Positions 11,900 to 23,000 of a DNA stretch of 64,000 nucleotides are shown here, piece after piece. The stretch covers positions 4,127,471 to 4,191,470 of the forward strand of contig JALJCQ010000012.1 of the NCBI GenBank assembly GCA_023091665.1, read 5' to 3'. Within the stretch, counting starts at the first letter, position 1, and each line of letters opens with the position of its first letter. The notes beneath the pieces were generated by a model, which saw only the letters and a program-made list of their open reading frames with translations, searched no databases and had not been told where the DNA came from. Source of the stretch: Pythium myriotylum (taxonomy: Eukaryota > Oomycota > Peronosporomycetes > Pythiales > Pythiaceae). The position numbers were made by a program, and so were the translations under genes.

Positions 11900-12681
11900 T
11901 ATCGATAGCGCATTATGTACGAGACTTTTTGGAGATGGGAGGTGGAAATCCCTGTGTGGGTTTGCTCGAGATTCCCTTTGCTGGGAGCAAGTCACTGTTG
12001 ATCGTGGATCACCAAACGAAACTTTTTTTTTTCTCTCGCTCTCGCGCGATTTGGCGACCGACTGCTCCATCGATCTAAAGCCGAACGATAGTAGCTGACG
12101 AAGGTGTGAGGGAGTTAACCGTCTGTGGACGCCGCTAAGGCCGTGCGGCATCAACAGGCTCTAACCACACGACGTCCTGTTGACATAGACTCGACTGATT
12201 GGTTCAACGGATGGCCGCCGGAACACTACGGATGATGCCAAAACGAGTGTATCCACGGGTTCGAGCTGAGGGAATCAAGGTTACTCGCGGTGAAAAGTCT
12301 TCCACAAAAGCAGAAAGCATGCAACTCTGGCCTATGTGGTTACGGGTTCTTTAATCGTAGCTTATTGATAGCAAATTTTGTGCAGAGGTTTGCTCTCTGG
12401 CTTGATCTCGTTGCGCATGTGCTCTAGAGTAGTATAAATCCTGACTATGATGCATGGGGAACGACACTGAAACTACAGTTGAGGAAGAACATAAGAAGGT
12501 CTCCGCTGAGATAGACTTCCTTCTCGAAGTGTCGGGGAAAGTATCTAAAAACGAAGCATAATACGAAGCATAAACGTCGAGTCCACGGCTAGAACAACAG
12601 AGCGTAATGAAGTGACCAGCACGATGAAAACTGCATAGACCTCACGGACACCGTCATTTACCATAAATCATTCAGACGCAC
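11900..12681. other. Intergenic, 3' ends of convergent genes
   Basis: Lies between the end of the plus-strand ROCO gene and the end of the first minus-strand membrane-protein gene. Long frames here are short shadows without coding character. I see no RNA gene or repeat. Confidence 0.6.
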
Positions 12682-13996
12682 CTACAACTCAACTTCCAAC
12701 AGAGTCTTGTTGTCCATGTCGGTGAGGGTTCGCTCGCGTTGCGGGAATGGCTGGAATACCTGCGGCATTGAGGTTGCCTTTTTTGGTTGAGGTCGTGCGG
12801 GTTGCTGATAGATGAGAGCGGGCTCGGATTGGGCGTTTCTGTCATCTCGGACGGCCGAACCTATCCAAATCCTCCCGTTATCTGCTTCACCCCGTTGGAG
12901 ATTCCGCTCGCTGTGACGCGAGTGGTTGGATGACGAGCTGTCTCTCGTCCCGACACTTCGAGCGGCTGCGACTTCTGTCGGGTTCCCAGGAAGGCTGTGG
13001 TGGGGGAACTTGGGCTCATTGGTCTCCGCGTGCCAGTAGCGTTCGTACTCGCGCGCCTCGTGCTCGTCCAGCATGAAGTCGTCGATGCGGTGCTTGGACT
13101 TGCAGTAGCAGATCACGATCGCCACAATAATCACCGCGAACACGAGCACACACGAGCAGACAATCAGCAGGATGCGCCACGTCGCGAGACCGGCCGTCGC
13201 GTGATTGGACTCCGCTGCATCGATTTAAACTGGTAAGAAACTTTGACGCGTTAGTGGCTTCAATTTCAGCTGACGCACCTGTTGCTCCGGTCAGCGACCC
13301 GTGAGAAGCTGAGGAGTCGCGATCACGCGAGCCGACTGCAGGCAGCGGGTGGGCATTTGCAGAACCATTGGCAGGAGATGGTGACAGCGTCGAGGTCGCC
13401 GGTGGAGACGGAGAAGTCGAGTTGGGCGATGGCGCTTGCGTTGTTGGAGGCGCCGTCGTCACAGACGCACTGGTGGGCGCTGGGGAACTCGTCGGCGGCG
13501 CAGTCGTTGGAGGAGCCGTGGTCGTAGGCGTCGCAGTGGTCGTCGACGGCGGTGGTGTGGTCGTCGCTTCCGTCGTTGGCGTCGGCGTCGACGTCGCGCT
13601 GTCGCAGTCCACTACGTCTCCACTCCATTAGCCACCGCTCATGCAAGCCCTCCAAGTTCGCTCTCTCCACTCACGACAATTGGTCATGCCGGCCGGACAC
13701 GAGCCGTCCGCGAGCTTCGCGAAGCCGATGACCTTGGTGCCCTGGGTCGTGTAGCACTCGCCGCAGCCGCAGTCGGGGCCCGCGCGTCGAGCGCCCGTGG
13801 AGCCTTCGCACTGGCACGACTGGTACCCGATGGACGCGCTGCCGATGCCCCAGAGCACAGTCGTCGAGCAGATCGCGGCACATGGCGCTGCCGCCGAGAG
13901 ATCTACGAAGTACCAAGTCAGGCTTCTCTGCTTCTAGTGGAAGGGGAGGAACGTACGGGGCATGGAGAGACTCGCGAGCAGCCAGAGCGCTCGCAT
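12682..13996 (-). CDS. Type I membrane protein: Cys-rich ectodomain, Ser/Thr/Pro stalk, TM, EVEL tail (paralogue A)
   Basis: Four exons join in frame to 377 aa: 13957-13996, 13675-13902, 13279-13611 and 12682-13214, with GT-AG introns of 54, 63 and 64 bp, all phase 1. The start is MRALWLLASLSMP, a signal peptide. The second exon encodes a compact Cys-rich domain (CAAICSTTVLW, then SCQCEGSTG, then CGCGECY, ending CPAGMTNC). The third exon is a mucin-like stalk of Thr/Pro/Ser (TTTPPPSTTT type), likely O-glycosylated. The fourth holds one TM helix (ILLIVCSCVLVFAVIIVAIV), basic anchor CYCKSK, and a cytosolic tail ending LLEVEL. I do not recognise the family. The layout suggests a cell-surface sensor or cell-wall-associated protein. 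A nearer in-frame acceptor for intron 3 would give an immediate stop, so GATGCAG was chosen. Its paralogue lies immediately upstream on the same strand. Confidence 0.82.
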
Positions 13997-14440
13997 GGTA
14001 TTCGTTCTCGTCTTTGGAGGGGCCTTACGGTCTCACTTACTGTCGGAGAAAAAGGGACCAAAGCACGGCAAGACAGGAGACTGGCGCGCGCGACAGGGCG
14101 CCCGCCACTGGCCTCTTTGGGCGACCTCTTGCAAACGTGACGCGAGTCGGTCGAAGGGCTCGGGCGGTCGAAGGATATCTTTGTTTTTCATCGAACTTTC
14201 TCATCTCCCCTGAGCTCGCTGGACACAGACAGTCGCAGGATGGAGGATGAGATGAGTTGAAACAGATGCGCTTGAGTGGTCTCGAGATGACGAGCACACG
14301 CCACGTTGGACACGATCTTCCGCGAGTCGTCTCTGTGTTTTTCCTGCTGTTCGTGAGGAGAAAGCGAAGCCATGGACAAGCATCCCCAAAACAAAAACCT
14401 CTATGGGAAGAGAAATAAATACGCAAGTTCGTACGCCACG
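13997..14440. other. Spacer between the two membrane-protein paralogues
   Basis: Upstream region of paralogue A and downstream region of paralogue B. No gene is evident; the promoter of paralogue A should lie here. The reverse-strand frames are shadows. Confidence 0.5.
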
Positions 14441-15902
14441 CTAGAGCTCGACCTCGGGCATCCGTCGATTCCACGAGTCGGGCTGTGGGCGTTCTCGAGG
14501 TAGCGGCTGGTAGACTGGGGGTAGATCGGCCGTGCTGCCGAGTGAGCGGCTCGGGCGATCTCGGAATTGCGGTGGCTGTTGTGGCTGCTGGTAGAGCCCC
14601 ACTTGGTCCGACGTGGCGCCCAGCGAGTGGCGGCTGCCAGCACGAGGCGCCAGGCCAGGAGCCGGCCGTTCGTCGATGCCGAGCGAGTGGCGACGGCCGG
14701 CTGAGCCTTGTCGCTCCATGTCGTTGTAGGTCGGTTCGTTTTGCTGGACATTCCGGCCGCTGTTCGGACGCGAGTTGGAGCCGCTGCTGTTGCGGCCATT
14801 GAGGTTGCGAGCTGCAGCGAGGTCCATGAAGTTGCGGTTGCCCTGGGCCTTGGGCTCGTCGCCGCCGGCCTGCCAGTAGCCTTCGTACTCCCGCGAGTCG
14901 TCCTGCTCCTCGAGGATCTCGTGCATTTTGTTTTTGGATTTGCAGTAGCACGAGAGGATCGTGACGATGATCACGGCGAAGACGAGCACGCACGAGCAGA
15001 TGATGAGCGCGATCTGCCACGTCTCGAGGCCGGAGCTGCCGGAGCTGCTGGAGGTTTCTAGCAAAATCCCCCCAAAAAATAATTGGCATTAATTTTTTCC
15101 AAGTTCGAAAATGGCTCGAGAACGACGAATCCGCGAGGCCACGTACTGGCACCAGTGGAGGAGGATCCCGAACTCGAGGATGAGGAAGAGGGCGTACCTG
15201 AAGTACCCGAGAGAGAGCCATGCGAGTCGGTCGACGTCGGAGTCGGAGTCGGAGTCGGAGCAACAGAACCACTGGCGTTAGACGAGGCCGTCGGCGTCGC
15301 CGTGGAGCTATTCACGGAGGACGCACCCGAGGTCGGTGAGCTGGTGCTGGGCGTCGAGCTGTTGGACGAGGACGACGATTTCGTCGAGGTCGGCGTGGGC
15401 GTCGTCGTGGAGCCCGAGCCTGAGGAGCTCGAGGAGCTATCACAATTCACTACCAACAACAACAACAAAATTATAATCAGGTTAGACGCCAATGTTGGCA
15501 TGTTGGCATGTTGGTTTGTTGGCGCCAACGTACAGCAGTCGGTCATGCCGGCCGGACACGTGCCGTTGATCTGCGCGTAGCCCTCGACGCGGCCGTTCTG
15601 CTTGATGTAGCAGACGCCGCAGCCACAGTTGGGGCCTGTGCGCGCGGCGCCGGTCGTGCCTTCGCACTGGCAGCTCTGGTAGTTGACGGCCTCGCTGCCG
15701 ACGCCCCATAGAACCTTGGTGGAACAGATCTCGGCGCATTGGGCGGCGTTGGCGTGGTCTAATCGCGGGAACGCCAACAGAACAAAAAAAAAAGATCAAG
15801 ACGAGGGGTCAGCCACCGAAACGCCAACGGATGCCAACGCGCCCACGCACCAACGTACGCGCCGAGCGCGAGCAGCAGCAGGAGCAGCCCGAGCGACTGC
15901 AT
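14441..15902 (-). CDS. Type I membrane protein: Cys-rich ectodomain, Ser/Thr stalk, TM, EVEL tail (paralogue B)
   Basis: Exons 15851-15902, 15534-15758, 15147-15449 and 14441-15057 join in frame to 398 aa; introns are 91, 83 and 88 bp, all phase 1 as in paralogue A. The start MQSLGLLLLLLALGAYV is a signal peptide. The Cys-rich exon matches A (CAEICSTKVLWGVGS, SCQCEGTTG, CGCGVCY, CPAGMTDC). The stalk is Ser/Thr-rich with PTPTPTPTST-type runs. The TM helix is ALIICSCVLVFAVIIVTIL followed by CYCKSKNK. The tail is longer than in A, rich in Arg/Pro/Gln/Ser (repeated RRHSLG / SRHSLG), and ends MPEVEL. Choosing GTGCGT at 15850 rather than the GTACGT 8 bp downstream in the gene keeps the frame. Shared exon order and phases show tandem duplication. 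Function unknown; surface receptor or wall-sensing role is inference. Confidence 0.83.
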
Positions 15903-17053
15903 CTGGGCTGGCAACGGGAGGCGGTGAGCGACTTTCCTTTTGACGCGGCCCGCGGGGCGCCCCGGTCAACTGACTGCGCCCGCAAGACGGGGCTCGCGGG
16001 CCGTCGGGGTCCATGCGACAGGGGAGCGGATGTACACTACTACACGCACCCGGAACGATCTCCTCGGCAAGCGGAGAACAAGATCGAATGGGGAGCCGTT
16101 CTCTATGGACTTTTGTTCCACCCTGGCGAGCAAAAAGGCGGCGGCGAATTTTTCGCGAGAGAGAGAGCACGGGCATCAGCACAGTTTCCCGTCATCAGAT
16201 TGGGTGCTTCGAGCGCGCCAGCTGCTGCGACCCGCGGACACCCACACCTGCGATACTTGATGACACAGACGATATCCGTCGCGTCCTCCAGGGGACGCGG
16301 CTTCAGAAACCTGCGACAACGTATAATAGGTGAGATAATGTCCAGATGCGAGCTTGTGGGTGCGAGCACCTGCGGCAAGGTTCGATCTCAAAACACGGTG
16401 AGGTGCCCGCCCGTCGTTCTGTAGCTTGTGTGGAGACTGGCCAGCGCCCGAGGACGTGCCTATGCAACCTCTCGATAGTTGGCGCCGCTTTGTTGGCGTC
16501 GGCGCGCGCCATGTCGCGCCAACCACGACGGGCTCGTCACGGGAAAAGCGAGTCGCCGATGCGTCAGCCGCCGCCGAGAGACCCACGCCAACGTTGGCGC
16601 GGGTTGTGTAGTGTCGCAGTCGTCGCCGTTGGACTTCAACGTGCTGCGACAGGACGCGTCTAAACTCGGGCGACCCGCCCGCTGATTTTTCCGCTGAGCC
16701 CAACGCCGCGCGCTGACTCGTGGCGCGCAGCTATCATTACTTGCGTCGCCGCAGTCGCCATTTGCCTGTCGCACCGTCGAGTCGTCCATGACGCGCCCGA
16801 ACGGATGATAATGGCGGCGAATATCCAATGATATTAATACTCGGTATTACCGTAGCGAAAAACTAACCACTCGCGTTGGCGTCTAAAAAAAAACACAACT
16901 CGCGGCGAAACCTCATGCGGTTAGTCTGGCCGTTGGCGGCCTAACGGCCCCGTCCATTTATACGCGACCACGCATCGGTCGCCGTTGGAATCATCGAATC
17001 GCTCAGACCGCCTCTCGCCGTCGCCCTCTTCCTCCTGCTGCTCCTGCTCGCCC
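15903..17053. other. Divergent promoter region
   Basis: About 1.1 kb between the minus-strand paralogue B and the plus-strand helicase gene, so it should hold both promoters. Short frames on both strands lack coding character. The motif TTGGCG/CGCCAA recurs, including GTTGGCGCCAACG-like palindromes. A TCCATTTATAC near 16955 resembles an oomycete initiator (YCAYTYY) about 100 nt before the chosen ATG. Confidence 0.45.
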
Positions 17054-20000
17054 ATGGCCGCCCAGGTCTCGACGCTCTGCCGCTTCGCCGACCAGTGCAC
17101 GCGCCGCGACTGCGTCTTCGCGCACCCGAGCGGCGCGCTCTGCCCGTCGTACCCCCAACGCTGCACCAACTTTAGCCAATGCCGCTGCCGCCACCCGGCC
17201 GTCCGATCGCCAACCACGACCACGCCAACGTTGGCGCCAACGCCACCGCGCCAACTCTGCGCTCGGGGCGACGCCTGTCTCGCTCTCGACTGCAAGCTCT
17301 TCCACGTCGGCGGCGTGCTCTGCCGCCACTACAAGCTCTGCACGCCTCGCGACGGCCGCCGCTGCCTCTTCCGCCATCCCTCCGCTCCCCTGCCCATCGC
17401 TCCCAGTCCCCAACACACCAAGCACGACGCCAAGCGAGCCCCCAAGCAGCCCACTCGCTCCCCTCTCCATCCCAAGCCCAAGCCCACGTTCCACGGTCTC
17501 GTCAACAACGCCATCCAGCTCCACGACAACGCGATCCGCAGTGAGCTCGAGACGCTGCTCGGCGTCGCAGCTGCCGCGTCGCAGCGAGCCGTCGGAGGGG
17601 TCAACGCGGCCGACGCGATGACCCAGCGAGCCATGCAGGCCAAGCTCCAGGAGCTCCGCGACCAGCGTGCAGTCTTCGTCGAGGTCTCCAAGAGGCTCCA
17701 GCGAGCCGACGGCGACGAGACCGCCAAGCTCCACGCGCTCAAGCGAGAGATCTACCGCTTCAAGGCGCGGCTGCCGGCGCTGGCCAAGCGGCTCGAGATC
17801 GAGCAGCACCTCGCAAACCCACACACGAGGTTCACGGTGATCCAGGGCCAGACGGGCTCGGGCAAGAGCACGCAGATCCCGCAGTACGCCGCGGACTTGC
17901 CGTGCTTCGCCGGCAAGCGTGTGATCTGCACGCAGCCGAGAAAGCTCGCGGCCACGACGCTCGCTGCACGCGTCGCGTTCGAGTACAGCGGCGGATGGGA
18001 CAAAGCCCCAGTCGGAGGCGACGTCGGCTTCCGCGTCGGCGGGTACTGGAAGGCGTCGCACCGCACGCGGATCGAGTACGTGACCGAGGCCGTGCTGCTG
18101 GAGATGATCGCGCGCGCGCGTCGCGAGCCGAGCGAAAACCCGTTCGAGAACGTCGGGTGCGTGGTCGTCGACGAGGCCCACGAGCGCAGCGTCACGTGCG
18201 ATCTGATCATGGGCTCGCTCAAGGAGGAGCACGCCAAGTGGCGCCACGTCAAAGTGGCCATCACGTCCGCGACCATCGACCTCGACCTCTTCTCCGGGTT
18301 TTTCAACAAGGCACCGGTAGTGGAGATCCCAGGCCGCATGTTTCCCGTCGAAGTCGAGTACATCAGCGCCGGTGGCCAGGAGAGCGGCGTCGTGGACGCT
18401 GCCAAGGTCGCGACCGTGGTCTCGCAGTGCGCGCTGATGATCCAGGAGGCGTTCCCGGATCCGTCCGATGGCGACATCTTGTGCTTTTTGCCGGGCCAGG
18501 ACGACGTGTTGCGTGCGAAAGACCTCTTCGAAGCCAACATCGCGAGGCGGATCAGGTCGTCGTCGCCGGCCGATCGAGCGTTCTTGGAACGCGCCAAGGC
18601 GCACGCGTTGTACGGCAAGCAAGATCCAGAGGAGCAGGCCCAGGTGTTCAAGAAGCAGACGGATCGCAAAGTCATCTTCGCCACAGACGTCGCCGAGACC
18701 TCGGTGACCATCGACGGCGTCGTGTTTGTGGTCGATTCGGGGCTGCGCAAGGCCATGGTGTACGATCCGCTGCGCAACATGTCGTCGCTCAAAGTGCACA
18801 CGATCTCGCGCAGCTCGGCACTTCAACGCTGCGGACGAGCCGGACGCACGCGACCTGGACGCTGCTTCCGACTCTACTCCAAGCAAGAGTTTGACGAGAT
18901 GGAGATTGGCAACACCGCCGAGATCTTCCAGCAGCCGCTCACGCTCGCGCTGCTCACGCTGTACAACGTCGGCATTGATCCGATGGCGTTCCATTGGCTC
19001 GAGACGCCGAATGCCGACGCCATCGCGAAAGCCAAGGCGGAGCTGTTGTATCTTGGGGCTGTGGACGACCATAGGAATGTAACGGCACTCGGTCGGCTTG
19101 TTGCCGAGGTGCAAGTGGATCCGAAGCACGTGCGGTTGATCGACCGTGCCGCTCAAATGGGCGTCGCACAAGTCGGTGTCGACCTCGTCGCCGTTCTCTC
19201 GGTCGCCAATATCGCCTACCACCGCGGGAACAAGAACGACAAAGCGAGCAAACTGGAGGCGGACAAGAAGCGTGAGCAGCTCCTGATCCCTGAGCACGGC
19301 GACGTGGTTTCGTTGTTCCGAACGTATCGTGCGTGGAAAGTGGCATTGGAGGGGCCCAGCGAAGGCCTAGATGTGGATGAGCCCCCGTCGCCGCCCAAGC
19401 CTGAGCTTGACGATGCAGCCGGTGATGATGATGAGGAAGAAGACGGTGGATTGATGGCTATGGTCGCGAACAATCTCATGAAGCTCAAGCTTAGCGCGCA
19501 AGCGGCAGCAGCCAACGCCCTGCAGAACCTTGCCAACAACCGCGACGATAATGATGACGATGAGGACACCAAGTCCAAGAGTGCAGCTATGTCGCGTGCA
19601 GACGCTGACGAAGACGACACGATGAGTGTGTTTTCCATGGGCAGCGACTTCTCCGCTGCGTCGGATGGCTCAAGTGCTACCAGCAAGAAGCCCAAGCGCC
19701 AGAAAAACGAGAAACGAGCGCGTGCGTGGTGCGTCAAGAACGGCGTCAACGCCAAGGCCATGGGTATTGCCTACGCCACCGCGAAGGAGCTGATGAAGAC
19801 GCTGTCTCGAGCCAAATCGTGGACCCACGGGGCTGTGGATGACTCTTCATCCACTGGAGATCGAGTCAGTGATGGCCAACTCCGTCGTTTGGTGGCCTCA
19901 GGCTTTTTCCTCAATACGGCGGTCAACAAACCGATCCCAGCAAACGCCCCGCGGCGCGACGGCCCGCAATATTTCGCTCTCTACTCGGAAGTACTTGGAG

Positions 20001-23000
20001 CGATGTTCAAAGGCACTGCGATCCATGCCATCGACAAGAGTGGAGCGGCTCTTCCGGAGTGGATTATCTTTGACAGCATCCTTCGGCTCAACGCAACGCC
20101 GTTCCTGCTACTCGCAACACCGATAGACGAGGCGTGGATCAGCGAGGAATCGCCTGCATTCTATGATCTTTGCATGAAGAATCGATCCAAGTTGCCGGTC
20201 GCGACCATTAGCTACGCGAACCTGTCGTACGCGCTGCTCCGAAGCATGTTTGGTAAGTCCTTCCAGCTCATCAACAAGTGGGAAGCGCGGCTCAAGAGCA
20301 CGCTTTGCGTCGACCGCGAGACCAACACGCTGACAGTGTTCTGCGCTCCGATGCACAAGGACGAGATTCACGCGAGTCTCGAAAAGCAAATTGATGAACA
20401 ACGCAAGCGGCTTGAGAAGGAGGCTAGTGAGGAGGTCTACATGGGCACTACACGTGCTGTCATCGGGAATGGCTTCAGCATTCAGCAACTGCTCTTCGAC
20501 AAGGAGTTTATTGCGATCACTGTGCGAAACTTAGCCAACACGACGGATCGTGAACTGGAGAAGCGGTTCAAGGCGTGGGTGCGTGCGGCCGGATGCTCAC
20601 CCGATGTGGTCAGGTCGGTAGATATTTTACGGAACGGCACGAACGAAAACGCGTCGGTGTCGGCGACGATCAAGTTCACCAATAAAGAAGCCGCTAGTCG
20701 AGTGTACGAGGCAGTTCGTGGCGACTCGAGTGGCGGCGCTCCAGGCGAGGCAGTCACCGTCACTCCATTCCGCAAGTTGGCCGATAAATCCAAAGATGCA
20801 GCGAGTGTGACCGAGTTCGCTGGCCGCATCAAGCTCACGTGGGCCGACGGCATCGCAACGGGCGACGCCAAGATCTTCTTCCGCACCGCCCACGACGCGA
20901 ATACATTCGTACGCAACGCTCGGACGATCTTGCAGTTGCCGGCTGCGCAGGCGTATGCTGTAGGTCAGATGGCTGAGGAAGTCAACTCACAGAATGCTGC
21001 CAACTTACCTGTGATCGGACGCGCGACGGCGCGTTCCCCACCCAAGGGTAAGGTGCCCGGCAAACCCAATGCTGGCGGTGGAGCTCCAGCACCAATGGCG
21101 CCTACAAAGCGAGAGCCAACTGGCGAAGGTGCCGCGTTCCGCATCGTGTTCGACACTGACAAGGTCGATGCCATGACGTTGGAGCAGCAGTCCCGGCTTC
21201 GTTTCGGTGTGAGCATCAAGGGAAGTCTCGCCCCATCGGTCGACGAGTACGAACTCACCGAGCTGGTTCGGCGGACGATTCCTGGTGTCGGGTATGCGAA
21301 GATCGCGCGCAAGCCTGTGACGGCGACTGTCGCCTCGAACGAGATGGAACTTCAAGTTCGTTTCCGCCGCATGCTGCCGCTGCTGACGTGTTTGGACGAG
21401 TCGTCTGTCCACACGGACTTTGTAGATCAAGGTACTCGTCGTGCAGGAGTTGTTGTCTTCTGTCGGGACTTGCCTCGTCTCAACGAGACATTCGAGATGG
21501 CCCGTGATAGTCCTCTCTGGGAAGAGCTCGAGAAACCTCACGGGCAGCCTATTCGCATGGAGCTCGAGCACTCGTACACGACGACACTCCACTCGGATCT
21601 GTTTCGATGCTTCCGCGACCAAATCGCACAGATCATCACGTATGCTCGCGCGAAAGGAGTCTTTTACCAGGAGTCGCAGCCAACGTCGCTCGGTGCCGCC
21701 GCGTCGGCTTCCAAGAACATGGTCACGCTCAAGTTCCTCGGTGAACTCAAGGTGCTGCAGCGCATCAAGGCAAAGCTGGACGCGTGTCTCGAGGTCGAGC
21801 AAGTCGTGAGTCCCGACATCCACTTACTCTTCTCGATCATCGCTCGCCGCAAGGTCTCGGCTCACATGGATCGCCACATCGACGAGGAGAACGCCCCACG
21901 GAGATACTTTATTCGCTGGATCACCAAGAAGAACGAGTTTTGCGTGTACGGCGACGTCGCAAGTCGAGCACAAGCCATCGCGTGGCTGCAGCAGATGATC
22001 GCGGAGCTCAAGTCGCTCGATCTCGTGGACCACGTCGTGCGCATTTTCCAGCGCAAAGACCCGAAGACTGGTGCCAAGGTGTCGAGCGTCAACACGAAGC
22101 AGTGGCTCGCGATGGCGCCGACGGCCAAGGCGCTCTACTCGTACTTTGTCCAGTCGAATCAGTGCGTGTACGTCGCAGGATCGCAGAGCCAGGTGGATGC
22201 GTTCAAGCAGGCGCTGCAGGCGGAAGGAATGCTGTATGTGCCTCGCAAGTGGGGCGCCAAGACCGGCGAGTCGGCCAAGCCCGACTGCGGTATCTGCTAC
22301 TGCCCCGCCGAAGAGCCCACGATCACTCTACCGATTTGCAACCACGTGTACGACTTTGATTGCATCCAGCCGATGATTCAACCGGCGACGTGCACGTTCC
22401 CGTTGACATGTCCGGCGCCGGGCTGTGGGCAACCGCTCCGTGTCGATGACGCGAGCCGCATCCTCAACGACGCCGACGCGTTCAGCTCGCTCGTGGAGAC
22501 GGCCGTACTGAGCTACGTCGCGAGCCACAAGACCGAGGCCTTGCTTTGCCCCAAGCCTGGCTGCAACCAGGTTCTCAGCACGGCGAACGTGACCGGATCC
22601 CCAGCGACCGACGGCGGCCGGACGATCTACTGCGACGAATGCAGCGCCCACTACTGTCTTGATTGTACCGATGCCATGGGCAAGCCGGTCTTGCGCCACG
22701 CCAAGTTCACGTGCGAGAAGTTCCGCTCGCGCCAGGTCTCCCCCGAGATCATGCAGCACCTGCGCGCGATCCAGGAGCAGATCCTGAACGTCTCGTGCCC
22801 GCATTGCCACGCCGTCTTCCTCGACTTCACGGGCTGCACGAGCGTGCAGTGCGGCAACGCGACGTGCGGGCACCACTTTTGCGCCAACTGCTTGGTCTAC
22901 AGCTCGACGTCGTCGAGTGAAACGCACTACCACGTCGCACGGTGCGCGAGCAACCCGAACCCAGCGAGCAGCAGCGGCATCAAGGGCTACTTCACGACGG

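Noticed and set aside
13282..14250. Long plus-strand ORFs over the membrane-protein genes
   Set aside because: Shadows of the Thr/Pro-rich stalk and Cys-rich exons; the minus strand has matched splice sites in both paralogues.
17003..19297. 764-codon minus-strand ORF opposite the helicase gene
   Set aside because: Antisense shadow of a GC-rich coding frame; the plus strand has complete helicase motifs.
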